Shown here: piece by piece, positions 44,346-55,199 of the stretch
Layout of the letters: each line of letters starts with the position of its first letter
Numbering within the stretch: the first letter of the stretch is position 1
Assembly (NCBI RefSeq): GCF_021130785.1
Contig: NC_060210.1
Span: 186,566,501 to 186,630,500, forward strand
Direction: 5' to 3'
Origin: Homalodisca vitripennis
Lineage: Eukaryota > Arthropoda > Insecta > Hemiptera > Cicadellidae
Length of the DNA: 64,000 nt
The notes under the pieces: generated by a model
Databases searched by the model: none
Told to the model about the DNA's origin: nothing
Seen by the model: only the letters and a program-made list of their open reading frames with translations
Position numbers and translations under genes: made by a program

Positions 44346-44513
44346 TTAGACATTGTTGTTTTTTCTAGCATTACATTCTTTCTGCCAATCTGTAATGTTG
44401 TAGTATTTCTCAGTAATGTCTAACATCAAATTAAAGTCACAAGAGAAGTCATAACCAGGGATGGTGACTTCCTTAGGATCCATTTCAGGAGAACCACCGT
44501 CAATGATCAGGAC
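44346..44513 (-). CDS. Gene B exon 7 (terminal exon)
   Basis: 168 bases after acceptor gtttcag: VLIIDGGSPEMDPKEV, then IPGYDFSCDF, NITDWQKEC, and a TAA stop at 44346-44348. The first cysteine of the usual GCxxPC is replaced by Tyr. Confidence 0.9.
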   Translation of the reverse strand, partial: VLIIDGGSPEMDPKEVTIPGYDFSCDFNLMLDITEKYYNITDWQKECNARKNNNV

Positions 44514-47500
44514 CTGAAACAAATAAAATTGCTTTTCTGTGAGATTGTAAAAAATATAAATAAGATAATATTCTTGTAGGCATGTTCTTGATTATGTAGA
44601 AGTCTCATACGAGTATTAGCATAAATAATATCTTTCATTTACAAATACAATTTAGTATTATAAACATATTAATGGTCAATTCATCTAATAATTAGGGTTT
44701 TAATAGTCAAATCATAACCTTCATCATAATACTCCTAAAAAAATATTAGAGATAATCAAACCATACATGTTAGGTATATAAATTTTCATTGATATTAACA
44801 AATCACCAATACATCTAAGTAGGAAAAACGGTTTGGTTAAATTTCAATTCATTATCTGTAATTTGTTAGGTTTTACATTTTATTTCATAAATAAACCAAA
44901 GGTTCTTGTGGACCCTTGTTGAACAAGACATTTGAAAATTGTGTCCTTTGGGGATTTAATAGAACGTATGTCGTAAAAATAGCTAATAAAAGTTTAAGCA
45001 ATGGAACCAAAATAAAGCAAATTGCATAACAACTCCCAATAATAATTTCCCGCCATGGCTGTGTAATATTAAATGTGTAAACATTTTAAAATATACAAAA
45101 GACATAAATCTAATATCAGGTAAATATTGGTTAAGGTGTTAATCTTTTATGTTAAATAAATGGTCCATTTCACATAGGCACGCAACATACAATGATTCAA
45201 CAATACATACGCAAACATACAATGATTAAGCCTACGTTTTTTTGTAGGCTTTAAAATGAAACAGTACAAAACATTGGGTAAAATTCTAAGTAATTGACTC
45301 ATCCTCAAAACTAATGTTGCTTTGCACACTAATAAGCACCAATAATTATTACTGTAATTATAAAACAGTAATTATTACATTACATTCTTTGCATTAGGTT
45401 TATTATGCATTACAAGAGCCGAAAACATTTTCATAGTAGGCCTACACGTACATAAAACGGCGTTTCTAGAAATCGGTAGGGGGCTTTTTCTATAGAAAGA
45501 AATCGTCAACCACGCTAAGTTGTGGTGAAGGTTGAAGTGGGATGGCATCAAAAGAGATACAATTATAGAATAGTTATTTTTTCTCATATAATTTTTCGCC
45601 AGCTTGACAAATATAAAACAACGGTAAGACACTTATATTTAATCATTGTCAGCTGGTTGGTGAATTTCATTGTCTATATCTAGTTGTCTGATAGTGAGTG
45701 ATATAACTATTATATGCATGTCAGAGGTTTAAGTGTGCCAAACTAAGGAAAAGATGATCTGCGAAAAAGATCGTTTTGTTATGATAAACTCCCATTTTGA
45801 TTCTTACCAAAAACACTACTGTAGTATTGATCAATTTCTTTATTATGAAGCATTTCTTTATAGATTTCAATGAAAACCCAGTTGTGTCCTTTTCCAATGC
45901 AAATTAGTCCCCAGATCCAAAATTTTTACTTTTAAAACATATTTTATTCTCTTAACATGTCTTACATATACTGGGTGAACTAACTGTTCACGGCGTATAT
46001 CGACTGAACCGAGAAACCTACATTCTTCGTTGTAACGAAAAACCAAATAGTTTGGGAAAAATAAATTTTATCACACAAAAACACCCCGAAATGGCACTTT
46101 TGAGGAGAGAGGGGTGTTTTAATTGATGTCGTTTCTTTTATCCAGGGTGGTCCAAAATGGGAAAGCTGAAAGGTTTCATAGTCTCTTTAAAAATCTCGGT
46201 AAAAATGTTAGCAAATCCAAATTTTTATCCAAACCTATGAAAGAAGTACTCTTTTTAAAAATATGTTGCAGCACATTTCCAATGTTTTAATAGTTCAAAT
46301 TTAGGTTCTTTCAAAATCGTTAACCACAACATTCAAATTGTAGTATTTCCCAGTAAGTACTTTCAATCATGGAGAAGAGATCTTAAGGGCTGTAGAAAAC
46401 TTGAGTTAAACAAAGAACGTACGTTTCTCGGTTCAGCTGCTGTACACCTTGCATGGGTTGTCTGCCTCACCCAGTATTCACAAAAATAAACACTGCTGTA
46501 TTACACTTCCCGTGTTGTTACCATAAAAGTATCGGATTTTTATGAACATTAAACTTTTATACCCTTGATTCGATAAACCCCACTCATTTTATAATGCAAA
46601 AATCTGCGAATTTCGTAAAACCTGAACATAGAAGTGGCCACTGTGAGGATGGCGATGGAGCTCATAGATCAGTGCTGATGCAGTGTTTATGTAACCCAAG
46701 TCTTCTGCTTGCTGACCCAGTATCCTCAGCAGACCCATAAGTGTGTAGTCATGGCCGGAGTAGTAGAACATGCGTCTGTTAGGTTCCAGCGTGTTGTTCG
46801 CCTTGGACTTCATCAGATTTAAAATCTCTTGGTACAATTCTCCTGGAACACCATGAAATGAATGAACGAATGAAAAATGCCTTTATTAAAGAGGCGGAGT
46901 TGGGGCTATTAAGCCTTCTCTACCACTCAAGCTCATATTGTATACAAAACATTTACAATAGTTTACAGAAAATTGTGGTAAATTATTAACTTATTCTTTA
47001 AATGGAAAAAACAATAATGCTTAACCTATAAAAAATTAAATAATCTTAAAGTAAAAGTCTATATATTTAAATGAATGCTTAAAATACAAAAGAAAACTTT
47101 ATACATTGAATAATAAATACAAGGTAATTCAAAATGAAGAGCAAAAAACAAGAAACATTCAATCACTCGTACACACCCTCTGACCACATGACTGCAACAA
47201 GCAGCATCACCCGTCACCCCCACGGGCCCCCCAGCAGTAAGCCACTAACCCCCGCCCCGAAGCGAGTACGGTCCTCAATACCATCATATCATCATCGGGG
47301 ATATCATCGGGGAGAGCGTTCCAAAGGCGACAGGCCTGAACAGTAAAGGACTTATTAAAAATTGTTGAACGATGAATTGGAATTGGTAGTAATGTGGCAT
47401 CATCATTCGAGTATTAGGTCAAGAATTCACGAACCACATAAAAACATTCAGAGTGACCAATCTAAATTCCTCCGTCTGGATTATGATGTTTTCACAGTCT

Positions 47501-50500
47501 GGACTCCTGGAATCTGGAATTTTCGTCTAAAGATATCCAAACAAACCCGGTGACGAAGAAGCTGAGCTGAGAAGTGGACTCTTTATATTGTTTCGACATC
47601 AGAGACTAGAATATAAAATATAGTGTAACTTAATTGACGAGTTATTCTTATTGTCTCATCAGGTGCAGAACTGAGACACTTTTCAGATGAAGATGACTTT
47701 ATTCCAGGAGTCAAATCTGTGGCAGCGTCAGATTCCAGATGTTGCACTAAGAGGAAGGTGAACTAGCAGTAAACTAAACATTCACATTGAATCAACGCTT
47801 CCTATCGTAGGTACATTATGTGATATATTTCGGTTTAAATTCATCAGTTTTAAAAACCTAGATTCTCACTAGAAAAATATCTTGTTCAAAAAATTTAGTG
47901 GTTAAGCAAATAAGTGACTTCGTTGGTTTTATTATCATAAATGATTGGTGTTAAATTGTCGTCCAGCTAATATTAGCTGAAATTCTGTGGTTGCTAATCA
48001 ATGACTGTTAGACACAAATTAGGTTGGTACAGACCGAACCATTTAGCAATAAGTACTTCGCGGGGAGGATGGCATTGCCCCCCTCAACCTACAGTAAACA
48101 TTTACCCCCCTCGCGCCTGCGGAGTACAGCTCGCTCCAAAGTTCACGTGTCACTGACAACACAAGTCGCTCCACCCGTGACACTACTACTTTCGGGCTTT
48201 ACATAACAATTACGTTTATATTATTCTATTTATGTACACAATCTAGATACATTTTACAATGAGTATCTAGGTGATAGCTTTCCTGAATTTACCTTCTAAA
48301 TATTTAATCTGGTCATAAGAGCCTACAGCTGTGGCATAGTAGAACTTCACTACCAAGGAGGTGATAGGCTCTGGGTATATGCTGGCAGCCCAGTCGGGGA
48401 GAGTAAGATTATGGATTGCCTAGAGACATAAAAATAACATAAGAACTTATAGCTGTGACAAGTATAACTTCACTACCAAGGAGGTGATAGGCTCTGGGTG
48501 TTTGCTGGCAGCCCAGTAGGGGAGAGTAAGATTATGGTTTGCCTAGAGACATAAAAATAACATAAGAGCCTATAGCTTTGGCATAGTTGAACTTCACTAC
48601 CAAGAGATTAGTGGCCCTGGTACACGCTGGATGCTCGGTCGGGGAGAGCAAGATTATGGTTTACTTATTGACATAAATATACACGTGTACTGATAAAATT
48701 TAACGTAAAATATCTCTAGTTGAGGAAAAGTTTAATTTATGTCTTTTTTAGCTCATTTACACGTAATGAATATAGTGCTATGAATGTTACTTAATACAAA
48801 TGATATGGAATATGTGGAAATTCTCTAGATCATATACTGAAGGAAAAGTAAAAGAGTTTATTTGTATTTGCAACAATCTTGTGGTGACATGGAACTCCAC
48901 AATCCTTCAAATTTAAACACGAGGCCTCAACTTTCCAATTTGGACGGAAAAATTAAATATTAATTAATGTGTAAGGAAATTTTAATATTCCTTACCAAAT
49001 ACGAAAAGCGATATAAAATAACGTTACTCAATCAATTATTAACCAACGCAATAGCGATACCAAATAAAAAAATAAAATTTACGCGACTACATGTAATAGA
49101 CGGATTCCCATTAAAAATTCCTGGGTTTAATTTTAATTTAGATAAATACAGTTTGTGTTATTTAACCTATATCAGGTTAATAATGCCATGTGGACACATC
49201 AGTGGGTATATTATTTTCTCAATTCATTGTATTGATAATGCTTAATGCCTGGAATGCCCCATTCTTGTATAATTCATCAAATTAATTTAAAAGATATATG
49301 ACTTATTCGCTTAAAAGGAACATGACTTTAATTTAGAACATGTTCTGTCCAAGAAGGGTTTGAGTGGTTAAGCTTTAGTGACAAACATAATATACTACTG
49401 GATCTGTCAATATCCACGCCGACCAAAAATTTTTCGACCAAATTTCATGAGATAATTTGTTGTGCAAAGGTATAACACGCTGTATGATTCATATATTTAT
49501 ATTAATCTGTCTATATGTTCTTTATGGAATGATTTATTATATAGACTTTTATAAATTCCAATTTGAACTAGATCTAGATACATTTGTTAATAACATTTGT
49601 CTGTAATCAGACCAAGATCTAGGAATCATATAAAAATGTAATATGTATCCTATACTAGATGATCTAAAAACCCATCTGAAAATAATGTGACGCTCCTCAG
49701 AAAAAAAATCAAGCCGGGTTTTTGACAAAGAAGTAGTTATCCAGATTTTAAATTTTTGCTTTACATCAAAATTACCAACATATTGGTAATTTATATAAAA
49801 TGGTAATTTTATCTAGCTTTACCCAAAAAGGAATATCGTACAGTAAATATGAACAAATGCATGAACTATTATGTCGTTATAGTACATTTGTATAAACCTA
49901 AATTTGTATTATGCAATATATTTGCTTTAAATTGGAAAGCAACTGTAAAAACATTTAACAAGCACGTCTAAATTAATTCACGTAAAAGTGTCAGTATATT
50001 TGAGTTGCAAAGTTTATCATCAGAATTTGGAAATTTTCCGAAAAACTGAGTCAATAACTTTCAATTACTAATAAACTGATAACGGACTTAACATACAAGA
50101 CCTCGAAAATTACTGAGACATTTTTCTTATAATTAAGCTCAATGAAGATTATATTAAACAAGTATCTAAGAACTTACTGCATGAACAAGTGACTCCCACA
50201 CAAGAAATAACATCTGAGTTCTGTACGCAAATCCAAAATCTTTGAATACTTCATGTTCGTCTATGCCCGTGTAAGGAATGACGTAGTCTAAGAAGGTGGT
50301 CAGTGAGGAGTTATATATTTTTTGAGCTTCCATCAGAGATTCTTTTTGAGCTTCTTTAAATGTGGGACACTGACGATTTTCGTTGATCAACACCATCTGA
50401 AATATTAGTAACGTGTTCGTTAGTTAACTATGTATTGTGAAATATTGATCAATCACTTGAATTGTTGTTTACTGTTATACTCATTATCTGAAACAACGAT

Positions 50501-52920
50501 TAATTTGCATTTTCCTTAACACTGATTAAATCGTACTTTATGTTCGACAATTTAATATTAAAATAAGATATCTGAACTTTCTTTGCAGTGCATATGTATA
50601 AAGCAATAACGTCCTATATCTAGTTTACGTTGTACATTATACACTATCCCCATAACGGTTACCATGCAAGTGTAACATTTTATAATGTTTCTTAAACGAT
50701 GTTGTTTTGTTGATCAAAATTTACTTTATTATTGAATACCAGTAACTCCTGAGAGAAAACAAATTTTCTTTTATTTTAAAGTCAACATTTGAAGTACTTA
50801 AATATAATAAAAATTATTGACAGTAGAAACTTATTTTGGTTTCAATTCAGTAGTATCATTCGAAGGAGTCTATAATGATCTAGCAAACCAATAAAAAATT
50901 ATATTAAGAACTACGTAAAACGTTTTCGTATAAAAATGTAAACTTGTTGTGTGATTTTTAAGCAAGACATACAACAACCGTACTCTTGATATGTGTTCGA
51001 ATTGAGACAGATCATAAAATTCTGTAATTTTTGAAAAAATTAACGAAGCAAAAACTGATATTACTATGCATTTATGGAGGAAAAGCATTTTTAGGACCCA
51101 ATTAAGTTCTGCATTTGTCCTTGACTGGTTTATGTTTACTAACCTCATTATGATCAAAGAAGCTGGGGAAAACTGGGACGGGTTGCCAGAGCAGGTGTTT
51201 GTTCCACACTTGGTATCCTGCAGGAGGAAATATTCCGGCCAGGAAAAGTTCAGCAGTTTGCAAAGCTCGTGCCAAAGGAGAACTGAAAGCTTTGAACTCC
51301 TCTGGTCTGTAAGCTTGGTCCAGGAATCCGGTATACAAGGACCGGACTTTCTGTCCCAACTTGTACATTTGAACTCGACCACTCTGTAGGTAATAATATA
51401 TTTTGTAGTGATAGATAAGATTTAGATTTGCATTTATACAAATAATTTAAGTAAAGGAAAAGTCCATAAATCCGGTATCCTATAGTTTGGCGCTCTTGAT
51501 AATCCAGCACGTCTTTGAGAAAATGTAACTTTTTTTTAATAACGCAAAACATCAATAATTTAATCCGCAACTATGTGTTTTCCAATCGTGATGGACGCAG
51601 CATTTAGTCGAGTTGGAAAAGAGGTTAGGTGCAGATTCGGCTAAATTCGTGTGATATCGATTAGACTCGAGTCACGTGACTGAGCATGGCCATAAGCTGC
51701 CTGCCTAAAAATACAGCACAAAATAGGCAAATCCACTTACAGCACCAAAACATTCTGGTTGAAAGTTTTCCCAATTACGACATTTAGTCATATTTTAAAC
51801 ATTGTAAATATAAATATAAAACTAGTCCTTGAGTGCAAAGAAGAAACCAAGATCATACTACAGATACAGATCACATACCTGAGTCATTTCCCCCACACCG
51901 TAAGGCCACACGGTAGGATCGTTGCATTGGTGCGGACTCGTGGGGAAGGTGAATAAGGGCGCTCTGTTGCCATGGCGAGTCACCTGCAACACGAGTAGAA
52001 CAGCTTAGCTTTGGTACAGGCTCGTAGGTAAGGTGAATAAGGGAGCTCTGTTGCCATGGCGAGTCACCTGCAACACGAGTATAACTGCTCAACTTTGGTA
52101 CAGACTCGCGCAGAAGTTGAATAAAGGAGCTTTGTTGCCATGGCGAGTAACCTGCAACACGAGTAAACAGCTTAGCTTTGGTACAGACTCGTGGGGAAGG
52201 TGAATAAAGGAGCTCTGTTGCCATGGCGAGTAACCTGCAACACGAGTAGAACCAATAATTTATATACTAGCTACTTTAACCCTCAATAGGCACATTTTAA
52301 ATTACGAGTACTACAAAATATTTTAAATATTCTATGTAATAGTTTATCCATGTGGATACGCCAAGCTGTTGCATGATCAAACATTTACTTAAATCCGACC
52401 GCTATTTATATTTTATTAATTCCATTAATGGTCTCAATGTTATGTTTTGTTTTTTACCTCAAAGATTCTATAAGATGGTTGGTATTTTGTAATTTTCTCT
52501 CTAATTGTTTTAAGAATATCGACGTTTTAATACAAGATAGTTAGGTTTCAATATTTTATTTCAATATACCTCTACTAAACAGACCCAAATATTAGTACAT
52601 TATCAAACGTAAAATACGCTCGTTCTGATTAAATACTCTCGTTTTTCTCTTACTACAACTATCAGGTATATTATAAGTTTTAAAACTAATTAGGATGTTG
52701 CGACAGTAACATTAATTTGCTGTTTTACACTTACAACAGTAACTAACTGTAAAGTTGGTACTGATCTGGTTCCTGTCGAGTTGGTACCACTGCGAGCTGC
52801 ATAGTCTTCAGGGTTGGCAGACTTGTGTTGGTCAACTATTCCTGGTTTGTTGGTTAATGTAAAAATAACCGCTAACACCACAACCACCGCTGTCGAAAGC
52901 CAGAATAAGCCTGTCGGCAT
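44346..52920 (-). CDS. Gene B: histidine acid phosphatase-like protein, complete
   Basis: Seven exons on the - strand: 52920-52735, 51983-51879, 51383-51144, 50396-50178, 48419-48293, 46842-46622 and 44513-44346. They total 1266 bases, 421 residues plus stop. A hydrophobic N-terminal segment (residues 5-23) acts as signal peptide or anchor, followed by a longer linker than in gene A. VTRHGNRAPLFTFP carries the nucleophilic His motif, and YYSGHDYTL keeps HD. The RSTDVDR-like segment reads FSSPLAR, so its first Arg is missing. Exon 7 reads PGYDFSC, so one cysteine of the C-x3-C pair is Tyr. Two acceptors are tandemly duplicated. It lies head-to-tail between C and A. Family is clear; activity is doubtful. 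Confidence 0.92.
45971..46474. mobile_element. 504-bp inverted-repeat MITE in gene B intron 6
   Basis: The ends are CTGGGTGA and TCACCCAG-like with extended imperfect inverted repeats; CTGAACCGAGAAACCTAC near 46002 pairs with GTACGTTTCTCGGTTCAG near 46420. It is flanked by TA on each side, as in Tc1/mariner-type elements. No transposase frame. Confidence 0.75.
46622..46842 (-). CDS. Gene B exon 6 (HD motif)
   Basis: 221 bases. GELYQEILNLM, then MFYYSGHDYTLMG with HD intact, ending HFYVQ before a GT donor (gtttta, weak). The downstream match to exon 7 fixes the border. Confidence 0.9.
47780..48240. other. Gene B intron 5 segment with GC-rich repeat
   Basis: About 48030-48200 is GC-richer than its surroundings and looks like an interspersed repeat fragment. 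No exon is supported. Confidence 0.4.
48293..48419 (-). CDS. Gene B exon 5
   Basis: 127 bases reading AIHNLTLPDWAASIYPEP to SYDQIKYLE plus one base. Acceptor tctctag. Two further degenerate copies of its 5' part lie directly upstream in transcript sense. Confidence 0.9.
48305..48675 (-). repeat. Three-copy 123-bp duplication of the acceptor side of gene B exon 5
   Basis: CTTCACTACCAAG occurs at 48345, 48468 and 48592. The first copy is exon 5 itself. The second keeps the acceptor (tctag) and most codons but carries a frame change and lacks the donor. The third is further decayed, with the acceptor region altered. Confidence 0.92.
48680..50177 (-). other. Gene B intron 4
   Basis: 1.5 kb of AT-rich sequence upstream of the exon 5 copies. 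A 92-codon frame on the + strand (48967-49245) has no recognisable motif and is treated as chance. Confidence 0.5.
50178..50396 (-). CDS. Gene B exon 4
   Basis: 219 bases starting MVLINENRQCPTFKEAQ after acceptor atttcag and ending LVWESLVHA before gtaagt. The Cys of QCP is conserved in all paralogues. Confidence 0.92.
51144..51383 (-). CDS. Gene B exon 3
   Basis: 240 bases, as in gene A. It starts SGRVQMYKLGQKVRSLYTGF, includes FSSPLARALQTAELFLAGIF and GYQVWNKHLLWQPVPVFPSF, and ends FFDHNE before gttagt. Confidence 0.92.
51879..51983 (-). CDS. Gene B exon 2 (RHGxRxP catalytic motif)
   Basis: 105 bases reading VTRHGNRAPLFTFPTSPHQ to WPYGVGEMTQ. Acceptor ttgcag is one of four near-identical copies upstream; only this copy has the complete exon and the gtatgt donor. 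Confidence 0.92.
51930..52255 (-). repeat. Four-copy 84-bp duplication of the acceptor and catalytic motif of gene B exon 2
   Basis: The complement of CCATGGCAAC lies at 51971, 52055, 52139 and 52222, spaced 83-84 bases. Each copy has acceptor ttgcag followed by V-T-R-H-G-N-(R/K)-A-P-L-F/L. Only the copy nearest exon 3 has the rest of exon 2; the second copy reads into a stop after SLYQS. The third copy changes the second Arg to Lys. Confidence 0.95.
52735..52920 (-). CDS. Gene B exon 1 (leader)
   Basis: ATG at 52920; the apparent upstream start at 52932 is GTG and is not used. 62 codons: MPTGLFWLSTAVVVVLAVIF, then a hydrophilic linker with an NST sequon, ending PTLQLVTV before gtaagt. Confidence 0.88.
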
Positions 52921-52964
52921 TTTATCACTCACTGAGTCTTATCACAGACAATGTTTTAACATGG

Positions 52965-52971
52965 TTTTATA
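52965..52971 (-). promoter_or_regulatory. Possible TATA box of gene B
   Basis: TATAAAA on the - strand at 52971-52965, about 50 bases before the ATG. A TCAGT initiator-like pentamer lies at 52935-52931, 38 bases from the first T, slightly wide. It would give a very short 5' UTR. Prediction only. Confidence 0.4.
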
Positions 52972-52999
52972 CAAGGTTTAGTGAATTATGAAATTCTGG

Positions 53000-55100
53000 A
53001 GTGAAGAGTATTAACTGCCGCAGTGCTTTACAAAATAACAGAGTTATCTCGTTGGTACAAAACGTTACGGGCTAATCTAACCTCAATTACTGGCGAAAAC
53101 AACACAGGGTAAGATAAGGAATAAAGGAGTTTATTTTGTAGAAGAATTTATAAATCATTAGACACCACAAATGTCTGACTTTGTCTCTCGTAACTCTGTC
53201 GCTGTTCAAAACTTGCCTCAACCTAGGAAAAATTAAAAAAAAGTTCTGTTTGTACGGTTAACTTATTTTTTACATTATGAGTATGAGTAATACAACAATG
53301 TAATGAATTAAAATCACTTGGTACATTATTGTTAAATGAGAGGTAAATTTTTATTTTAAATACCAAATAATATTCAGATGGGAATGTCCTATTTAAACTT
53401 CCGCTTAGTGCTGAATTTGAAATCTGAAGGTTACAGTGTACCGTTATTATAGTACATATATTATATTACTTTGGAGCTAATACTTTATAAATCAAAACAA
53501 CTTTTCGGAAATACTTGATTTATTCCGAATTAAAGTTCACCCAAAATTTTAACAAAGTTTACAAACTTTAGATTTGATTTTCTTCAAAAACTTCTCACAA
53601 TCGATCAAATCTAATTAAGAGTCTGATTAAAAAAAAGAATTAAAATTAAAATGAAACTAAAAATGTATACTTCTCCAAAATGTTTAAATTAACAAAATAA
53701 AATTAAAAGTTCTCTTCTCAAAATATTCAAAAAATCAATATAACACAAAACTTGATATTAACTTTACGAGCAAAATTTAATTCACAATACTTCAAAAAAT
53801 TGAATTAATTCTCAGACTCTGTAATATGGGAAACTTTAGAAATTTAATCACAACAGTATAAAAATAAAAGATATTAACTAAACGCTGGTACGGGACTTAC
53901 TACTTTGAAGACTATGGAGGCTGATAGGAAACTAAAAACGCACTAAAGAAAATTAAAACTTGATTTAAATTTACACCCGATAAAAAGAATTACTCTAGAT
54001 CCCAAACTATAGGATTAGAGGAAGAACTACTGCTTCTCAGCTGGACGTCTCTACCCTGTCGTTGTCACTTCAACACTGGTCCCCCTCTCTCCGGGAACGT
54101 ATCACCGTAGACATCTCGATCAGCTTATTTACCGGTCTAACCAACAAACAATGTCTACGCACCGCGTCTAGTTAACAAAAGAGCCTACTTCCTACCGCGA
54201 TTCAGCATAAATAATTACAACTACGGTACAACAGACTTAACTCCTGGAATTAAGTTACGTGTATTGCGTTATTTATAGAGTAACCATATATTCGGTCAAT
54301 CGATGCTATATATGAAATATCGATTTCGATACTATCTACCTAACCAATGCGTAGTTTCTTAATTTGCTTTAATTTTAGCGCATATTTCTGGTAACTGGGA
54401 GTATCGATTTTTAACCATGGTGTTTTAGACTTTGATGAATAGATCTCATAATAGAAACATTACGGAATGCATTATGTATACAAATCAGGCTTATTAATTT
54501 TTTTTTTATTTAGAAACTAATGTGAGGCTAATTGTGAAAACTCTGCATTTAAGAGCATATGTTCACACATTTCAATGAATACAACATTAAGCAGAAGAAA
54601 AGTTGTGACAGTTATAAATCACAACACAAATTTAATATTTAAAACACAAGTTGTATGTTTTAAAATTTTTTTGTATTAACTAAATGTTTTAGAGTTAGTG
54701 AAGTTCACACAGTATGGTGGTTGTAATTCTTGACTTATGCTTGTCACAGTGCTCTGGTATGATTTGTTTGCTTTAACCTAATTTGTAATTATATGTTAGG
54801 TTAGTTATTTACCTGAAGTAGAGATCAGGTTTGTAGATATGGAAACGTGGTGTTATTGATTTTTGTTGTATCACTGAACGATGGCAAATGTCCGGAAAAT
54901 CCGGATAAAAAATCTCGGTCTGGTCTGAGTTCATGTTCATTGAAATTGGTTTATCTGCTTCGAATGTCCTATTGGTCGGTGTGTGCTATCGGCCTCTCAG
55001 AATAAGTCATCTGAAATTACGTAAAATGATTGAATAGAAACAGTAATCTAGCGATTTGTGGCGCAATGTTAAGAAACTTAGACTGGACAAAGACCGCGCA
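53000..55100. other. Intergenic spacer upstream of gene B
   Basis: AT-rich, with a GC-richer stretch at about 54010-54200. No gene is seen. A copy of the hammerhead-like repeat is at 54814-54905. Confidence 0.45.
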
Positions 55101-55199
55101 TCTCCTCTGATCCAATTCCTTAAATGATCTTAATAACAATTTTTCATGTTTTCAGACTGTCAATACAAACCTAGTTACGGATTAGGCCAACGAACGTCT

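Noticed and set aside
47134..47553. Two short + strand frames in gene B intron 5
   Set aside because: Overlap an interspersed repeat, no family features, wrong strand for the gene.
51066..51389. 107-codon + strand frame
   Set aside because: Antisense shadow of gene B exon 3.
51871..52224. 117-codon - strand frame with repeated TRVAGDSPWQQS
   Set aside because: Out-of-frame reading of the four exon 2 copies of gene B.
52921..52932. Upstream start for gene B (MSDKMPTG)
   Set aside because: The codon at 52932 is GTG; the ATG at 52920 is used.
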